NCBI RefSeq assembly: GCF_900046475.1
Contig: NZ_FCOU01000010.1
Coordinates: forward strand, 62,001 to 126,000
DNA from: Collinsella ihumii
Lineage (GTDB): Bacteria; Actinomycetota; Coriobacteriia; Coriobacteriales; Coriobacteriaceae
Direction: 5' to 3'
DNA: 64,000 nt
Shown here: piece after piece, positions 27,179 through 36,677 of the stretch
Layout of the letters: each line of letters opens with the position of its first letter
Numbering within the stretch: the stretch's first letter is position 1
The notes under the pieces: model-generated
What the model was told of the DNA's origin: nothing
Databases searched by the model: none
What the model saw: only the letters and a program-made list of their open reading frames with translations
Program-made: the position numbers and the translations under genes

Positions 27179-28585
27179 ATGTCGGGACGACCTGAAGATA
27201 TACAGCGAAAACTGAGACGCCACGGCACCGGCTTCGTCAACACGCTGGGGCTCGAGCTGGCGCATACCGAGCGCATGCTCGCAAGCGATGCCGTGCGCGA
27301 CCTGGGCAACATGCGCGCAAGCCTGCGCACCGTCTGCCTGACCGTCCTCGTCTCGGCCCTGATGGGGGCTGCCGCCTGGGCGTTTCTGGCAGCGCTCGAC
27401 CTCGTGACCGGCGCGCGCGAGAACCATCTGTGGATGTTCGCCCTGCTGCCGGTCGTGAACCTCGCGACCGCCTGGGTCTACCGCAACCACGGCCTGCGCG
27501 CCGCGCGGGGCAACAACCTCGTCATCGACAGCTCCATCACCGGCACCCCCATCCACGCGCGCATGGCAGCGCTCACGTTCGTGTGCTCGGTGGCGACGCA
27601 CGCGGCGGGAGGATCGGCCGGACGCGAGGGCACCGCCGTGCAGATCGGCGGCACCATCGCGAGCAACGTGGCGACGCTGTTCCACCTCGACGGGCGCGAG
27701 CGCCAGGACCTCATGCTCGCCGGCATCTCGGCGGCGTTCGGAGGCGTGTTCGGCACGCCGCTGGCCGGGGCGTTCTTCGGCATGGAGATGTGCACCATCG
27801 GCAAGCTCAACTACAGCGCGGGCCTGTACTGCCTGATCGCCTCGTTTGCGGGCGACCTCACCGCGCGCACGCTCGGGACGACCCATGCGTTCAACACGAT
27901 CGCCTCCGTCCCCGCCATGGAGCCCGCCACCGTCGCGCTCGTGGTGGCGGCCGCCGTCGCCTTCGGCCTCATGGCGCGACTGTTCTCGCTTTCCATCCGC
28001 ACCGTCAAGCGCATCTACGCCTCGCGCATCAAAAACTATCTGGTCGCCGCCCTGGCGGGGTCGCTCGTGCTGCTGGGCGTCTATGCGGCATGCGGTCTGT
28101 ACCGCTACGGAGGCCTGTCGGAATGGCTCGTCACGGCGGGCTTCGAGGGCTCGACGGGCCCGGCCGACGTAATCGCCAAGCTGGCGTGCACGGCGCTCAC
28201 GCTCGGCGCCGGCTACCAAGGCGGCGAGGTGACGCCGCTGTTCGGCATCGGCGCCGCGCTCGGAGGCTGGATCGGCCAGATCTCGGGCGTGGAGCCGAGC
28301 TTCATGGCGGCGCTCGGCATGGTCAGCGTGTTCGGGGCCGCGCTGAACGTGCCCATCACCACCATCATGCTTTCGGTCGACATGTTCGGGGGGCAGGCGG
28401 CGGCCTACTTCGTCATCGTGGCGTTCATCAGCTATCTTGTCGCCGGGCACCGCGGCGTGTACCCCGCTCAGCGCATCGTCACGCCCAAGCGCCGCTCGCT
28501 CGAAGTCGATCAGGGCGACACGGTCGAAGCGGCGCTGGAGCGCCATCGCGAGGACGCGGCAACGAGTGAGGATGTAAAAGCATGA
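27179..28585 (+). CDS. ClC-family chloride channel/transporter
   Basis: 468-aa membrane protein. The ion-path motifs are GGSAGREGTAVQIGGTIASN (the GREGP region, with Thr in place of Pro) and GAALGGWIGQ; a further conserved stretch is AAFGGVFGTPLAGAFFGME. There are 10 or more hydrophobic helices and no CBS domains. The start at 27179 follows AAGGACG; an earlier in-frame ATG at 27134 is less convincing. The last codons overlap the next gene by ATGA, so the lipid kinase is translationally coupled. Channel versus H+/Cl- exchanger cannot be settled without aligning the gating glutamates. Confidence 0.9.
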   Translation: MSGRPEDIQRKLRRHGTGFVNTLGLELAHTERMLASDAVRDLGNMRASLRTVCLTVLVSALMGAAAWAFLAALDLVTGARENHLWMFALLPVVNLATAWVYRNHGLRAARGNNLVIDSSITGTPIHARMAALTFVCSVATHAAGGSAGREGTAVQIGGTIASNVATLFHLDGRERQDLMLAGISAAFGGVFGTPLAGAFFGMEMCTIGKLNYSAGLYCLIASFAGDLTARTLGTTHAFNTIASVPAMEPATVALVVAAAVAFGLMARLFSLSIRTVKRIYASRIKNYLVAALAGSLVLLGVYAACGLYRYGGLSEWLVTAGFEGSTGPADVIAKLACTALTLGAGYQGGEVTPLFGIGAALGGWIGQISGVEPSFMAALGMVSVFGAALNVPITTIMLSVDMFGGQAAAYFVIVAFISYLVAGHRGVYPAQRIVTPKRRSLEVDQGDTVEAALERHREDAATSEDVKA

Positions 28586-29592
28586 GCGACGAGACGAACC
28601 TGGGAAGAACCCTCATCATCTGCAACCCCGCCGCGCAGTCGGGCGCCGCGGCCGAAGTCGGAGAGCAGCTCAAGCGGTTTCTCGAGATGTATCTGCACGA
28701 CGGGAGCGCGTTCAACCTCGTGTGCACCGAGCGGCCGCACCACGCCACGCAGCTGGCATCGCGCGCGATGGGCTACGACACCGTGCTCGCGGTGGGAGGC
28801 GACGGCATCGTGCACGAGACGGCAAACGGCCTCATGCGCATCGAGGCTCAGGCGCGCCCCGCACTCGGCGTGATTCCCGTCGGGTCGGGCAACGACTACG
28901 CGCGCACGCTCGGCATGCGGGAGATCTCGCGCGACCGCGATCTGGCGGCGATCCTGTCGTGCAAGGCCAAGCCACTCGACGTGGGGCGCATCGAATACAC
29001 GCCTGCGGATACAGACGAGGTCACGCAGGGACCCGTCGGCCGAACCAGAGGCGCACGCACCGAGTATTTCGTGCAGACGCTCTCGTTCGGCATGGACGCG
29101 GCGATCGCGCTCGGCACGTACAGACTGCGCGCATCGACCGGACTTACCGGAACGCCGCTCTATCTCGCAAGCGGGTTCTCTGCCGCGGGGAGGCGCTACC
29201 GCGACTACCCGGTCATGGCATCGATCGACGGGGCGCCGGCCGAGCGCATGCGCACCATAGCCTTCGCCGTGCAGATAGGCCCGACGTACGGCTCCGGCTT
29301 TCGCATCTGCCCGGATGCCGACCCCGCCGACGGCATGCTCGACATCTGCTATTTCGCGGGACCCATGCCGCGCGCCCACGCGCTTGCGCTGCTGTTCGCG
29401 GCAAAAGGCGGGCACCATCGGTCGGACAAGGCGGTCCACACGCGCCGCATCCGCTCCGCGACGTTCACCTTTGAGGACGGGGGCTATCCCATCCAGGCCG
29501 ACGGAGAGCTCATCCGCGCCACACGCGTATCGGTGGGCATCCTGCCCGGCGTGCTGCGCGTGCTCGTGCCGACCGACGGGCGGAAGAGGTAG
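28582..29592 (+). CDS. Diacylglycerol kinase-type lipid kinase (DagK/YegS family)
   Basis: Phosphorylates diacylglycerol or a related lipid, recycling it for phospholipid or teichoic-acid-type synthesis. 336 aa. The catalytic domain has LIICNPAAQSG, the nucleotide motif AVGGDGIVHETANGL, and PVGSGNDYARTLGM. The C-terminal beta-sandwich contains DGMLDICYF and ending DGELI motifs normal for the family. It starts inside the stop of the ClC gene. A small-RNA locus follows directly. Confidence 0.93.
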   Translation: MSDETNLGRTLIICNPAAQSGAAAEVGEQLKRFLEMYLHDGSAFNLVCTERPHHATQLASRAMGYDTVLAVGGDGIVHETANGLMRIEAQARPALGVIPVGSGNDYARTLGMREISRDRDLAAILSCKAKPLDVGRIEYTPADTDEVTQGPVGRTRGARTEYFVQTLSFGMDAAIALGTYRLRASTGLTGTPLYLASGFSAAGRRYRDYPVMASIDGAPAERMRTIAFAVQIGPTYGSGFRICPDADPADGMLDICYFAGPMPRAHALALLFAAKGGHHRSDKAVHTRRIRSATFTFEDGGYPIQADGELIRATRVSVGILPGVLRVLVPTDGRKR

Positions 29593-29613
29593 CCGAGGGC
29601 CGCTCACAGCAGG

Positions 29614-29740
29614 TGAATAACCTCTGCTGTATTGTGGTAAACTACAGATGCATCAGCAAAGCCCGTCTTTTGTTAACTTGGTCGCGGGCGGCGCGGTGTT
29701 TTGTTCGAAGGAGCCTGATTGCAGTCGGGCTCCTTTCGCG
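29614..29740 (+). ncRNA. Candidate small RNA, copy 1
   Basis: About 105 bp nearly identical to 60945-61070. Shared parts: promoter-like TGAATAACCTC and GTGGTAAACT, then AGCAAAGCCCGTC, GCGGGCGGCGCGGTGTTTTG and a terminator stem GGAGCCTGATTGCAGTCGGG, CTCCTTTCG. The expected transcript is about 90 nt (29650-29740). No open reading frame is conserved. An IS110-type element begins immediately downstream, where copy 2 has a convergent peptide gene. Confidence 0.65.
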
Positions 29741-29760
29741 TAATATGAGAAAGCCATTGT

Positions 29761-30082
29761 CAAGAGGCATGATGCGGCAGGTCCGGAAATTCCATTCCGG
29801 ACCTGCGCTTATTCCAGCCGGGAGGGCCCGCGCGGATGCTCGTTAGTCGTCGCTCGCCTGGCAAGCTAATATCCGCGGGCTCTTGGCGCGGCATGCGGGT
29901 TCGGTATGTCGCCGCGCACCACCGCATTTCGATTCTCCGTCCGGGGCCGTCGGTCGAAAAACCCTTGGAGTCTTTCTTCTCGGGCGCGGCCGTCCGGCTG
30001 CCCATCGGAAAAGTCGTGAGCCGGCCCCGGCGATGCGTCGAAGCGCGGGCCCTCCCGGCGGGAAGGCGTGTGGTCCCGGGCG
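29761..30082 (-). other. Non-coding segment downstream of the IS110 transposase
   Basis: About 320 bp with no gene. It begins with a 12-bp perfect hairpin (29777-29788 with 29795-29806). In IS110/IS1111 elements a guide (bridge) RNA is encoded in the longer non-coding flank; here the longer flank is downstream, as in IS1111. The RNA itself is not demonstrated. Confidence 0.4.
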
Positions 30083-31198
30083 CTACCCGAGCGTCCCCTC
30101 GGCGCTCCTGCCGATCTCCCAGACCCAGCAGGCGAGCTCACGGGCGACCGCGACGTTGGCGACGCACGGCCGCTTGCCGGCCGCGCGCAGCGCCTCGTGG
30201 CGGGCGCGCAGCCTCCTCGTGGCGTCGGCCGCCCTGCCCCTGATGCGCGGGGGAACGTCGTAGCCGGCGGGGGCGGCCTTGGGCTTCGGCGAGCACGAGG
30301 CGTAGTGCCATGCCGCCTCGACGAGCGCCCGCCTGGAGGCCGAGTTGCCGGTCTTGGTGATGCCGCCGGTCGCCTCCTTCTCGCCGCTCGAGTGCTCGGA
30401 CGGCGTGAGGCCGAGCCAGGACGCGTAGGCGCCCGCCGTGGCGAACCGGGAGAAGCACCCGGCCTCGGTCGCGAGGCAGAACGCCGTGACGGCGTCGACG
30501 CCCTTGATGCACGACAGCGCGCCGACGACGCCGGCCCACCGCTCGGAGCGGGCCTCGGCGAGCACCAGCTTCTCGAGGGCGCGCTTGTCGGACTCGGCGC
30601 AGCGCACGCAGGTGGCGTAGTGGTCGAAGGCGGACGCCGCGGCGAGCTCGTCGTGCCTGAGCCACTCCTCGGCCCAGCGCCTGAACTCGCGCGTCCAGGC
30701 TCCCCGCCTGCGGCCGAGCGCGTCGGTCTCGTCGAAGACGTGGCCGCGCCGCAGCAGGAACTTGGAGAGCCGCTGCCGTGCGCGCTGCAGGTCCTCGCGC
30801 GCGTCGTCGAGCGCCCGCGACAGGTCTCGGGCGGCCTCGGCCTCGGCGGGCGGCACCCACACCTCGACGACGTTGCGCGTGGCGAGCAGGCGGGCCAGGA
30901 ACGCCGCGTCGCGCCTGTCGTTCTTGCGCCTCTTCTCCGCGGCGGGCTTCTGCATCCTCGACACCGCGCCGACGGCGCAGTCGACGCCCAGCGCCCTGAG
31001 CTGGCGGCAGAGGGCGAAGCCGGTCGGCCCGCTCTCGTACACCGCCTTCGGCTCCTCGAACCCCTTGATCCAGGCGGCGATCTCGCCGGCGTCGGTCCCG
31101 AAGGACCTCTGCACCACCTCGCCGGTGAACGGGTCGAAGGCGCATGCCGACACGGAGCGCGCGTGTACGTCGAGCCCGATGGAGGTAACATGGGTCAT
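30083..31198 (-). CDS. IS110-family transposase (DEDD recombinase)
   Basis: 371-aa transposase. The N-terminal RuvC-like DEDD domain has IGLDVHARSVSACAFDP (first Asp), AVYESGPTGFALCRQL (Glu) and RKNDRRDAAFLARLL (Asp pair). The C-terminal transposase_20 domain has SCIKGVDAVTAFCLATEAG and FATAGAYASWLGLTPSEHSS, GGITKTGNSASRRALVEAAWHY, which carries the catalytic Ser region. The ATG at 31198 begins MTHVTSIGLDV. Full length and intact, so the element may still be active. Confidence 0.95.
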   Translation of the reverse strand: MTHVTSIGLDVHARSVSACAFDPFTGEVVQRSFGTDAGEIAAWIKGFEEPKAVYESGPTGFALCRQLRALGVDCAVGAVSRMQKPAAEKRRKNDRRDAAFLARLLATRNVVEVWVPPAEAEAARDLSRALDDAREDLQRARQRLSKFLLRRGHVFDETDALGRRRGAWTREFRRWAEEWLRHDELAAASAFDHYATCVRCAESDKRALEKLVLAEARSERWAGVVGALSCIKGVDAVTAFCLATEAGCFSRFATAGAYASWLGLTPSEHSSGEKEATGGITKTGNSASRRALVEAAWHYASCSPKPKAAPAGYDVPPRIRGRAADATRRLRARHEALRAAGKRPCVANVAVARELACWVWEIGRSAEGTLG

Positions 31199-31333
31199 GG
31201 GGAGCCTCCTCCCATGCGTGCGGTACGGCGGCACCGCAGGGTGACAGATACAACACCATTGTTCCCGCCCAGCCCGCGACCCGGCATGCCGCGGGGAGGC
31301 TTTCCCCTCAATGGCTTTCTCATATCGTCTTTA

Positions 31334-31367
31334 TGGGTTGTTTGGGGACGGGTTCGTTTCAACCCAT
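31334..31367 (+). repeat. Dispersed repeat A, copy 6
   Basis: TGGGTTGTTTGGGGACGGGT, TCGTTTCAACCCAT. It is the clearest full version of the repeat and lies just outside the IS110-type element. Confidence 0.75.
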
Positions 31368-31506
31368 CCGGCGGCCCCTACGAACCGGGACGGGGCGAGC
31401 TATACGAGAAGTCAGACTATGCATGCGCCCATCGGAACGCGAAATCGCCCGCTGCAGCCGCTCGCGTTTCGTCCGTCGGCGAAGCGCACCGAAACCTCCT
31501 TACGAG

Positions 31507-31530
31507 AAGGGGCCCGCTATCGGGCCCCTT
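31507..31530 (-). terminator. Hairpin after the surface protein gene
   Basis: AAGGGGCCCG, loop CTAT, CGGGCCCCTT: a perfect 10-bp stem 28 bp beyond the stop at 31559. The T-tract is weak. Confidence 0.55.
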
Positions 31531-31558
31531 CGTTGGCGTATCGCTATGAAATGTTGCG

Positions 31559-34500
31559 TTACCCGCCGATCACGTCGCGATGGAACGTGGCGGACATCGT
31601 CGCCATCGAGGCGCGCCACGCCGTGTCGTGTGGGCGCAGCTGCGGGCCGGACGACGTGTCGACACCGCTCATCAGGCCCTGGTCGACCGCCCAGGCGATT
31701 GCCGGCTTGGCGTAGGCGTCAACCGTGCTCCAACCGGAGATCTGCGAGGCGGCGCCCATGTCGGACGAGGTGTCGAGCTTGGCCACCTTGTTCGCGTAGT
31801 TGTACAGGAAGGTCGCGAGCTCCTGGCGGCTGACGTTGCCGTTGGGGTTGAAGAGGTTGCTGCCCGCATAGCCGTTCGCCACGCCTGCACCACGCGCCCA
31901 GCGGACCGCGTCGTAGTAATACGCGGTCGTGTCGCGGTTATCGGAGAAGTTCTCGACCGAACCGGGGGCGGGCTGGCCGGCCATGTTCCACAGGACGCAG
32001 ATGACCTGCGCGCGCGTGATGGTGTCGTACGGGCCGAACAGCGTCGTGCCCGAATAACCGCTCATGAAGCGGTGGTCGATGGTGTAGTCGAACAGGTCGC
32101 ATATCACATACCAGTCATCCGACACGACATCGGTGAACCCGCGGTACGGGCTGTAGCCGGCCCAGCCGGCATACAGGGTCAGATCCGTTGTGACGGGCGT
32201 CGAGAAATCGTAGGCCGTCCGGAGCGAGGCGTCGGCGAACCAGCCGGTGAAGCGGTAGTACGTACGCGTCGGATCCGCCGGGCGCACAGCCTTCTCACCC
32301 TCGTTGACCAGCTGACTCTTGACGGCCGTACCGCCGTTCGTCACGAACGTGACGACGAACTGGTCGCCGACCTTCACCGTGCACGTCGCTGTCTTGTTGC
32401 CGTCCACGGTCGTGACCGTGATGGTCGCGGTTCCGGGTGCCACCGCCCGCACCTTGCCGTTAGCGTCGACCGTCGCGACCTTGGTGTCGGAGCTCGTCCA
32501 GGTGACCTTCTTGTTGAGCGCGTTTTCGGGAAGGACCGTCGCCTTCAACACGGTGCTCTCGTCCACCTTGAGGGCAAGCTCGGTCTTGTTGAGCGTGACG
32601 CCGCTCACCGCACCGGCGACGCTGACGGCACATGTCGCCGTCTTGTTGCCGTCCTCAGTGGTCACGGTGATGGTCGCTGACCCCGGAGCCACCGCCGTCA
32701 CCTTGCCGTTGGCGTCGACCGTCGCGACCTTGGTGTCGGACGAGCGCCAGGTGACCTTCTTGTTCTCGGCATCAGCCGGAGTTACCGTCGCCTTGAGCGT
32801 GTAGCTTTCGCCCTTGTCGAGCGAAAGCGAGGTCTTGTCGAGCGTGACCCCGCTCACCGCACCGGCCACGCTGACCGTGCACGTCGCGGTCTTGCCGCCG
32901 TCATCGGTGGTCGCCGTGATGGTCGCGGAACCGGAGGCGATTGCCGTCACCCTTCCGTTGGCATCCACCGTCGCGACCTTGTTGTCGGAGCTCTTCCAGG
33001 TGACCTTCTTGTTCTCGGCATCAGCCGGGACAACCGTCGCCTTGAGCGTATAGCTCTCGCCCTTTCCCAGCGACAGGGTAGTCTTATCAAGAGACACACC
33101 CGTAACCGCCGGCCCCTTGACCGTGACGGTACAGCTCGCCGTCTTGCCGCCGTCGTCAGTCGTCGCTGTAATGGTCACCTTTCCAGAGGCGACCGCCGTG
33201 ACGTTACCGTTGGAATCGACTCTCGCGATGCTGCTGTCGGTGCTCTTCCAGGTGACTTCCTTATTCTCGGCATCAGTCGGAGCGACCGTCGCCTTGAGCG
33301 TATAGCTCTCGCCCTTGCCAAGAACAAGCGACGTCCTGTCAAGGGATACGCCCGTGACAGCAGATCCCTTGACCGTGATGACGCAGGTCGCCGTCTTGCC
33401 GCCGTCCCTTGTGGTTGCGGTGATCGTCGCCTTACCGGCAGAGACCGCTATCACCTTGCCGCTAGAGTCGACCCTTGCAATAGCGGAGTTGTTACTCGTC
33501 CAGCCGACTTCCCTGTTCTCCGCGTCTGTCGGGTAGACAGTCGCCTTGAGGGTACGAATATCGCCCTTGTTAAGCGTCAGGGCAGTCCTGTCGAGGGATA
33601 CGCCCGTAACCGCCGGCCCCTTGACCGTGACGGTACAGCTCGCCGTCTTGCCGCCGTCGGCGGTCGTGACTGTAATCGTCGCCTTGCCGACCGAGACCGC
33701 CGTGACCCTACCGGTGGAATCGACCCTCGCGACACTGCTGTCGGAGCTCTTCCAGGTAACGCCCTTGTTTTCCGCATTCGAGGGACTAATCGTGTACGTC
33801 AGCTTGTACGTAGAATTCTTACCGAGCGTGAGGGTTGAAGGAGAAAGCGAAATCCTTTCAACCTTGACATCGGACTTGACGGCCACCGTGCATTTCGCGG
33901 TATAGCTCCCATCATCGGTCCTTACGGTGATCACCGCGGTGCCGGCGCCGACGGCGCGCACGTTACCGGAGCTATCCACCGTGGCGACCCCAGTATTGGA
34001 GCTCGACCAGCTCACACCCTTATCGGTAGCGTTACTCGGAGACACCGTCGCGGTCAGCACAGCCGTGTCGCCCGTATCCAGCGAAAGCGACGTCCTGTTT
34101 AGCCGCACGCCCGTAACCGACACCACATTGGACTTGACGATAAACTCCTTCGACCAGGAACGGCCGCCGGGACTCGTAGCGGTAATGGTCGAGGTGGCCC
34201 CCACCTGCGCCCCGGAGCTGACGCTGACGATGCCGTTATCCACGGTGAAGGCAGCAGGATTGGAGGATTTCCACGTATAACCGTGAGCCTCGGTAGACGT
34301 ATAAATGTAGGAGAATTCCGGATTTCGAATACCTACGACCAGCTCATAGGTTTCACCCGGCTCAAGGGGCTCTGGATCTTCCTGTCTCATGTTCAAATTG
34401 AAACCCGAACCATCATAAGGGACGAGACTGTGGCTGTAGTCCACTTTCGTGATGGCAGTAAACACACCAGCATCGGCATAGGTCTCTGATCTATGGGCGG

Positions 34501-35086
34501 TACCGAACAGCTCTACCCAGCAGGAAACACTTCCGATTCTGAAGCAGCCCACACCGATGATCGCATAGCTTGGATCCAAAATGTTCGCACGATGCCCGTC
34601 GCTATTCATCCACGCATCGGTCACATTCTCTGCAGCATCAGAGGACCCAAATCCTCCAATAGCGATGTTCTCTCCGTAAGCTCCATTGGTAATAGTGGAC
34701 CAACTTGAACCATTTGGCCTTGTGTGCGAATTGTAGAGCGCAATCTCGGCGGCGCGCTGCATGGCAGCTGACTGCAGATCGGCATCCATCACGAGCGCAG
34801 ATGCGCCATTGTTCACACGGTGCTGATTTATCAGATACTTTTGATAATTCGCTTCCTTATAGTCGAAAGTACCCTTGATATAGCAGCAGTCATCGCTTGC
34901 GGCAGACGACCACTGCAGGGAGATTCCGGTATCCTCCAGAACCGCCGGCTCCCCTATCTGGACCTCAACGCCCGCAGCATCCTCCCCCGCGACGATTCCC
35001 TGCGGCTCGTCTGCGAAACCCGCGACGGGCAGTGCCGCCAACAGAGCCGCCGCAAAACCGACTGCCAGGAATTTGAGCTTTCGCAT
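31559..35086 (-). CDS. Large secreted surface protein: CAP domain, seven Ig-like repeats, SLH anchor
   Basis: 1175-aa exported protein. A signal peptide (to VAGFADEP) is followed by a CAP/SCP domain (residues about 80-210: INQHRVNNGASALVMDADLQ, AYGENIAIG, WMNSDGHRANILDPSY). Seven tandem bacterial Ig-like Big_2 domains of about 84 residues (pattern GVSLDRT, LKATV, WKSSD, VDSNGNVTAV, G-ATITATT) come next, then a Listeria/Bacteroides repeat-type beta-grasp module (FTGWFADASLRTAYDF). The C-terminus has three SLH-type domains (FTDVVSDDWYVICDLFDYTI, ITRAQVICVLWNMAGQ). The ATG at 35086 follows GGAAGGAG. A role in adhesion or wall architecture is likely but inferred. Monocistronic. Confidence 0.92.
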   Translation of the reverse strand: MRKLKFLAVGFAAALLAALPVAGFADEPQGIVAGEDAAGVEVQIGEPAVLEDTGISLQWSSAASDDCCYIKGTFDYKEANYQKYLINQHRVNNGASALVMDADLQSAAMQRAAEIALYNSHTRPNGSSWSTITNGAYGENIAIGGFGSSDAAENVTDAWMNSDGHRANILDPSYAIIGVGCFRIGSVSCWVELFGTAHRSETYADAGVFTAITKVDYSHSLVPYDGSGFNLNMRQEDPEPLEPGETYELVVGIRNPEFSYIYTSTEAHGYTWKSSNPAAFTVDNGIVSVSSGAQVGATSTITATSPGGRSWSKEFIVKSNVVSVTGVRLNRTSLSLDTGDTAVLTATVSPSNATDKGVSWSSSNTGVATVDSSGNVRAVGAGTAVITVRTDDGSYTAKCTVAVKSDVKVERISLSPSTLTLGKNSTYKLTYTISPSNAENKGVTWKSSDSSVARVDSTGRVTAVSVGKATITVTTADGGKTASCTVTVKGPAVTGVSLDRTALTLNKGDIRTLKATVYPTDAENREVGWTSNNSAIARVDSSGKVIAVSAGKATITATTRDGGKTATCVITVKGSAVTGVSLDRTSLVLGKGESYTLKATVAPTDAENKEVTWKSTDSSIARVDSNGNVTAVASGKVTITATTDDGGKTASCTVTVKGPAVTGVSLDKTTLSLGKGESYTLKATVVPADAENKKVTWKSSDNKVATVDANGRVTAIASGSATITATTDDGGKTATCTVSVAGAVSGVTLDKTSLSLDKGESYTLKATVTPADAENKKVTWRSSDTKVATVDANGKVTAVAPGSATITVTTEDGNKTATCAVSVAGAVSGVTLNKTELALKVDESTVLKATVLPENALNKKVTWTSSDTKVATVDANGKVRAVAPGTATITVTTVDGNKTATCTVKVGDQFVVTFVTNGGTAVKSQLVNEGEKAVRPADPTRTYYRFTGWFADASLRTAYDFSTPVTTDLTLYAGWAGYSPYRGFTDVVSDDWYVICDLFDYTIDHRFMSGYSGTTLFGPYDTITRAQVICVLWNMAGQPAPGSVENFSDNRDTTAYYYDAVRWARGAGVANGYAGSNLFNPNGNVSRQELATFLYNYANKVAKLDTSSDMGAASQISGWSTVDAYAKPAIAWAVDQGLMSGVDTSSGPQLRPHDTAWRASMATMSATFHRDVIGG
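32370..34130 (-). repeat. Seven tandem 252-bp coding repeats
   Basis: DNA-level tandem repeats encoding the seven Big_2 domains. The units nearest the C-terminus are most alike, the outermost more diverged, as expected from recent internal duplication. Copy number may vary between strains. Confidence 0.75.
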
Positions 35087-35383
35087 CTCGCTCACTCCTT
35101 CCCGTACCTACGCGCGCCGCGGATCGACACCGCTGCAAACGGGACCGACCCCCGAGCATCCTTCATCTTCATCTTTACCACAGGAAAAAGGTATGTTGTT
35201 GCGCAACATCGGGCTGGACGGCCTTGGATGCCAGAAGAATATCGGGCGCATCAACCATTTCCGACCCAAATGCGACCGCGAAATAACCCGTCACCGGTCA
35301 AGCGAGCTACCCGTCCGACCGGCAGCACGTCCGTGCTCCTCCTCTGCAACGCGGCAAACCCCATCGCAGCGCACTTGGAGCCC

Positions 35384-36667
35384 TCAGCTTTGGAGAGCCC
35401 CTCCCAGCATGCCGCGCATATAGAGGTCGTAAACCTCCCCCTTCACGTCGTAGCGCACATCGCTGAAGTCCGAAAGGGCGTACAAGGTCGATGCGAGCGT
35501 ATCCGGGTCCTTGGCCACAAAGTAGATCTGCTCCTTCAAGAGCGTTCGGGGGGTAAGGATCAAGACGTTGTGAGTCGTGAAGACCAGCTGCCCCCTATGC
35601 TCCATCCCATTGATGAACGCCAGCGCGCGCTCGGCGAGAAGCGGGTCGATGGAGCCATCGACCTCGTCGGCGAATACCGTTTTGTCGCCGTAAACAACCA
35701 GGTAGACAATGACGGCCCATTGCGCAAAATCGATGATACCCGCAGAATCGTCGCCGAGCCTCCGCTCATATGTCTTACCTGATGGCAATGTTCGAACGAG
35801 GACACTGTCGCCAAACGGGTTATCGCGATCGATCTTCACGTCGGTGATGCTCGCATCCGCCAAACGAAGGATCTCGAAATAGCGCTTGTCATGCAGGATG
35901 CTGTCAAGACTATCGTCGGAGACGCCCTCGAAAACAAATGCTCCTTCACCGCGCGAGGCAATCACCAGATCGGATGTGAACCATGAAACGATGTCTTTGC
36001 AGCTTCTCTCCCCGAGCATCGAAAGCGTTATGACCATCAGCCGCGCGGAATCGAGTTCAGGCTCCAAAAAGGATGCCAGCAGGTCCCCGGAAACGCCGAC
36101 GAGGTTGCCGACTTCTGCACGGTACGAATAGCGGTCTGAATCCCGGTCCCCGCCTTCACACCCTTCGGACGTCGCCCGGTCGACGCGCTCAACAATAGAT
36201 CGCTCGCATCGCAGTAGCCGAAAAACCGGATGATAGGAATGCGGGGACTTTTCCGACCGCTCAAGCTGCTCCAGCACAATGCCAGCCTCATCAACATGGA
36301 GCGTGTAGCGCAGAAAGTAGTCTTTGATGGCGATCTCGATCTCAAAAGGCTGCAAGGTCGTTGAAGAACCGTCGCTGGCATCCCATGCGCCCTCGCAGAA
36401 GATCAGGTTCCTAGAGCTACGAGGCACGACATCATTCCGGACGAATAGAGAGCGCAAGAACTTGAAAGCCTTGATGAAGTTGGATTTGCCACCCGCATTC
36501 TCTCCTGCCAACACCGCGTATTTCAGCAGGAGCTCACCGGATTCAAGTTGAACGAAGTTGCCGGGATAACGTCTTCTAACACGGTTTTTTGGAGCAGCAA
36601 GGTCAAATATCGCGTCATCGCGAAATGAAGTGAAGTTGTTAAATGTGCTGCTATACAACATAGACAT
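35384..36667 (-). CDS. Stand-alone AAA (ABC/SMC-like) ATPase
   Basis: 427-aa ATP-binding protein of the AAA_15/AAA_21 class seen in abortive-infection and retron-type defence modules. Walker A is AGENAGGKSNFIKAF; the signature region lies before GDDSAGIIDFAQWAVI; Walker B is KTVFADEVDGSIDPLL; a His switch stands in QLVFTTHNVLIL. The C-terminus has no TOPRIM nuclease motif that I can see, and no RloB-like or toxin partner gene is adjacent. The ATG at 36667 was chosen (a GTG precedes it; another ATG is at 36661) but the ribosome-binding site is weak. A 37-bp perfect inverted repeat sits 11 bp upstream. Function unknown. Confidence 0.8.
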   Translation of the reverse strand: MSMLYSSTFNNFTSFRDDAIFDLAAPKNRVRRRYPGNFVQLESGELLLKYAVLAGENAGGKSNFIKAFKFLRSLFVRNDVVPRSSRNLIFCEGAWDASDGSSTTLQPFEIEIAIKDYFLRYTLHVDEAGIVLEQLERSEKSPHSYHPVFRLLRCERSIVERVDRATSEGCEGGDRDSDRYSYRAEVGNLVGVSGDLLASFLEPELDSARLMVITLSMLGERSCKDIVSWFTSDLVIASRGEGAFVFEGVSDDSLDSILHDKRYFEILRLADASITDVKIDRDNPFGDSVLVRTLPSGKTYERRLGDDSAGIIDFAQWAVIVYLVVYGDKTVFADEVDGSIDPLLAERALAFINGMEHRGQLVFTTHNVLILTPRTLLKEQIYFVAKDPDTLASTLYALSDFSDVRYDVKGEVYDLYMRGMLGGALQS

Positions 36668-36677
36668 CACCCGCTTG

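Larger units (their letters stand above)
29743..31325 (-). mobile_element. IS110/IS1111-type insertion sequence
   Basis: Contains one transposase gene. A 17-bp inverted repeat, ATATGAGAAAGCCATTG, lies at 29743-29759 and its complement at 31309-31325. Such (sub)terminal repeats are known for the IS1111 group. Exact ends are not proven: no target duplication is expected for this family. Confidence 0.6.

Noticed and set aside
26627..28546. 639-codon minus-strand frame
   Set aside because: Antisense to the ClC gene and out of frame with moeA.
30068..31549. Plus-strand frame over the IS110 transposase
   Set aside because: Antisense shadow; the minus-strand DEDD transposase is clear.
31580..33905. 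Plus-strand Val/Thr-rich repeat frames
   Set aside because: Antisense to the tandem Ig-like domains.
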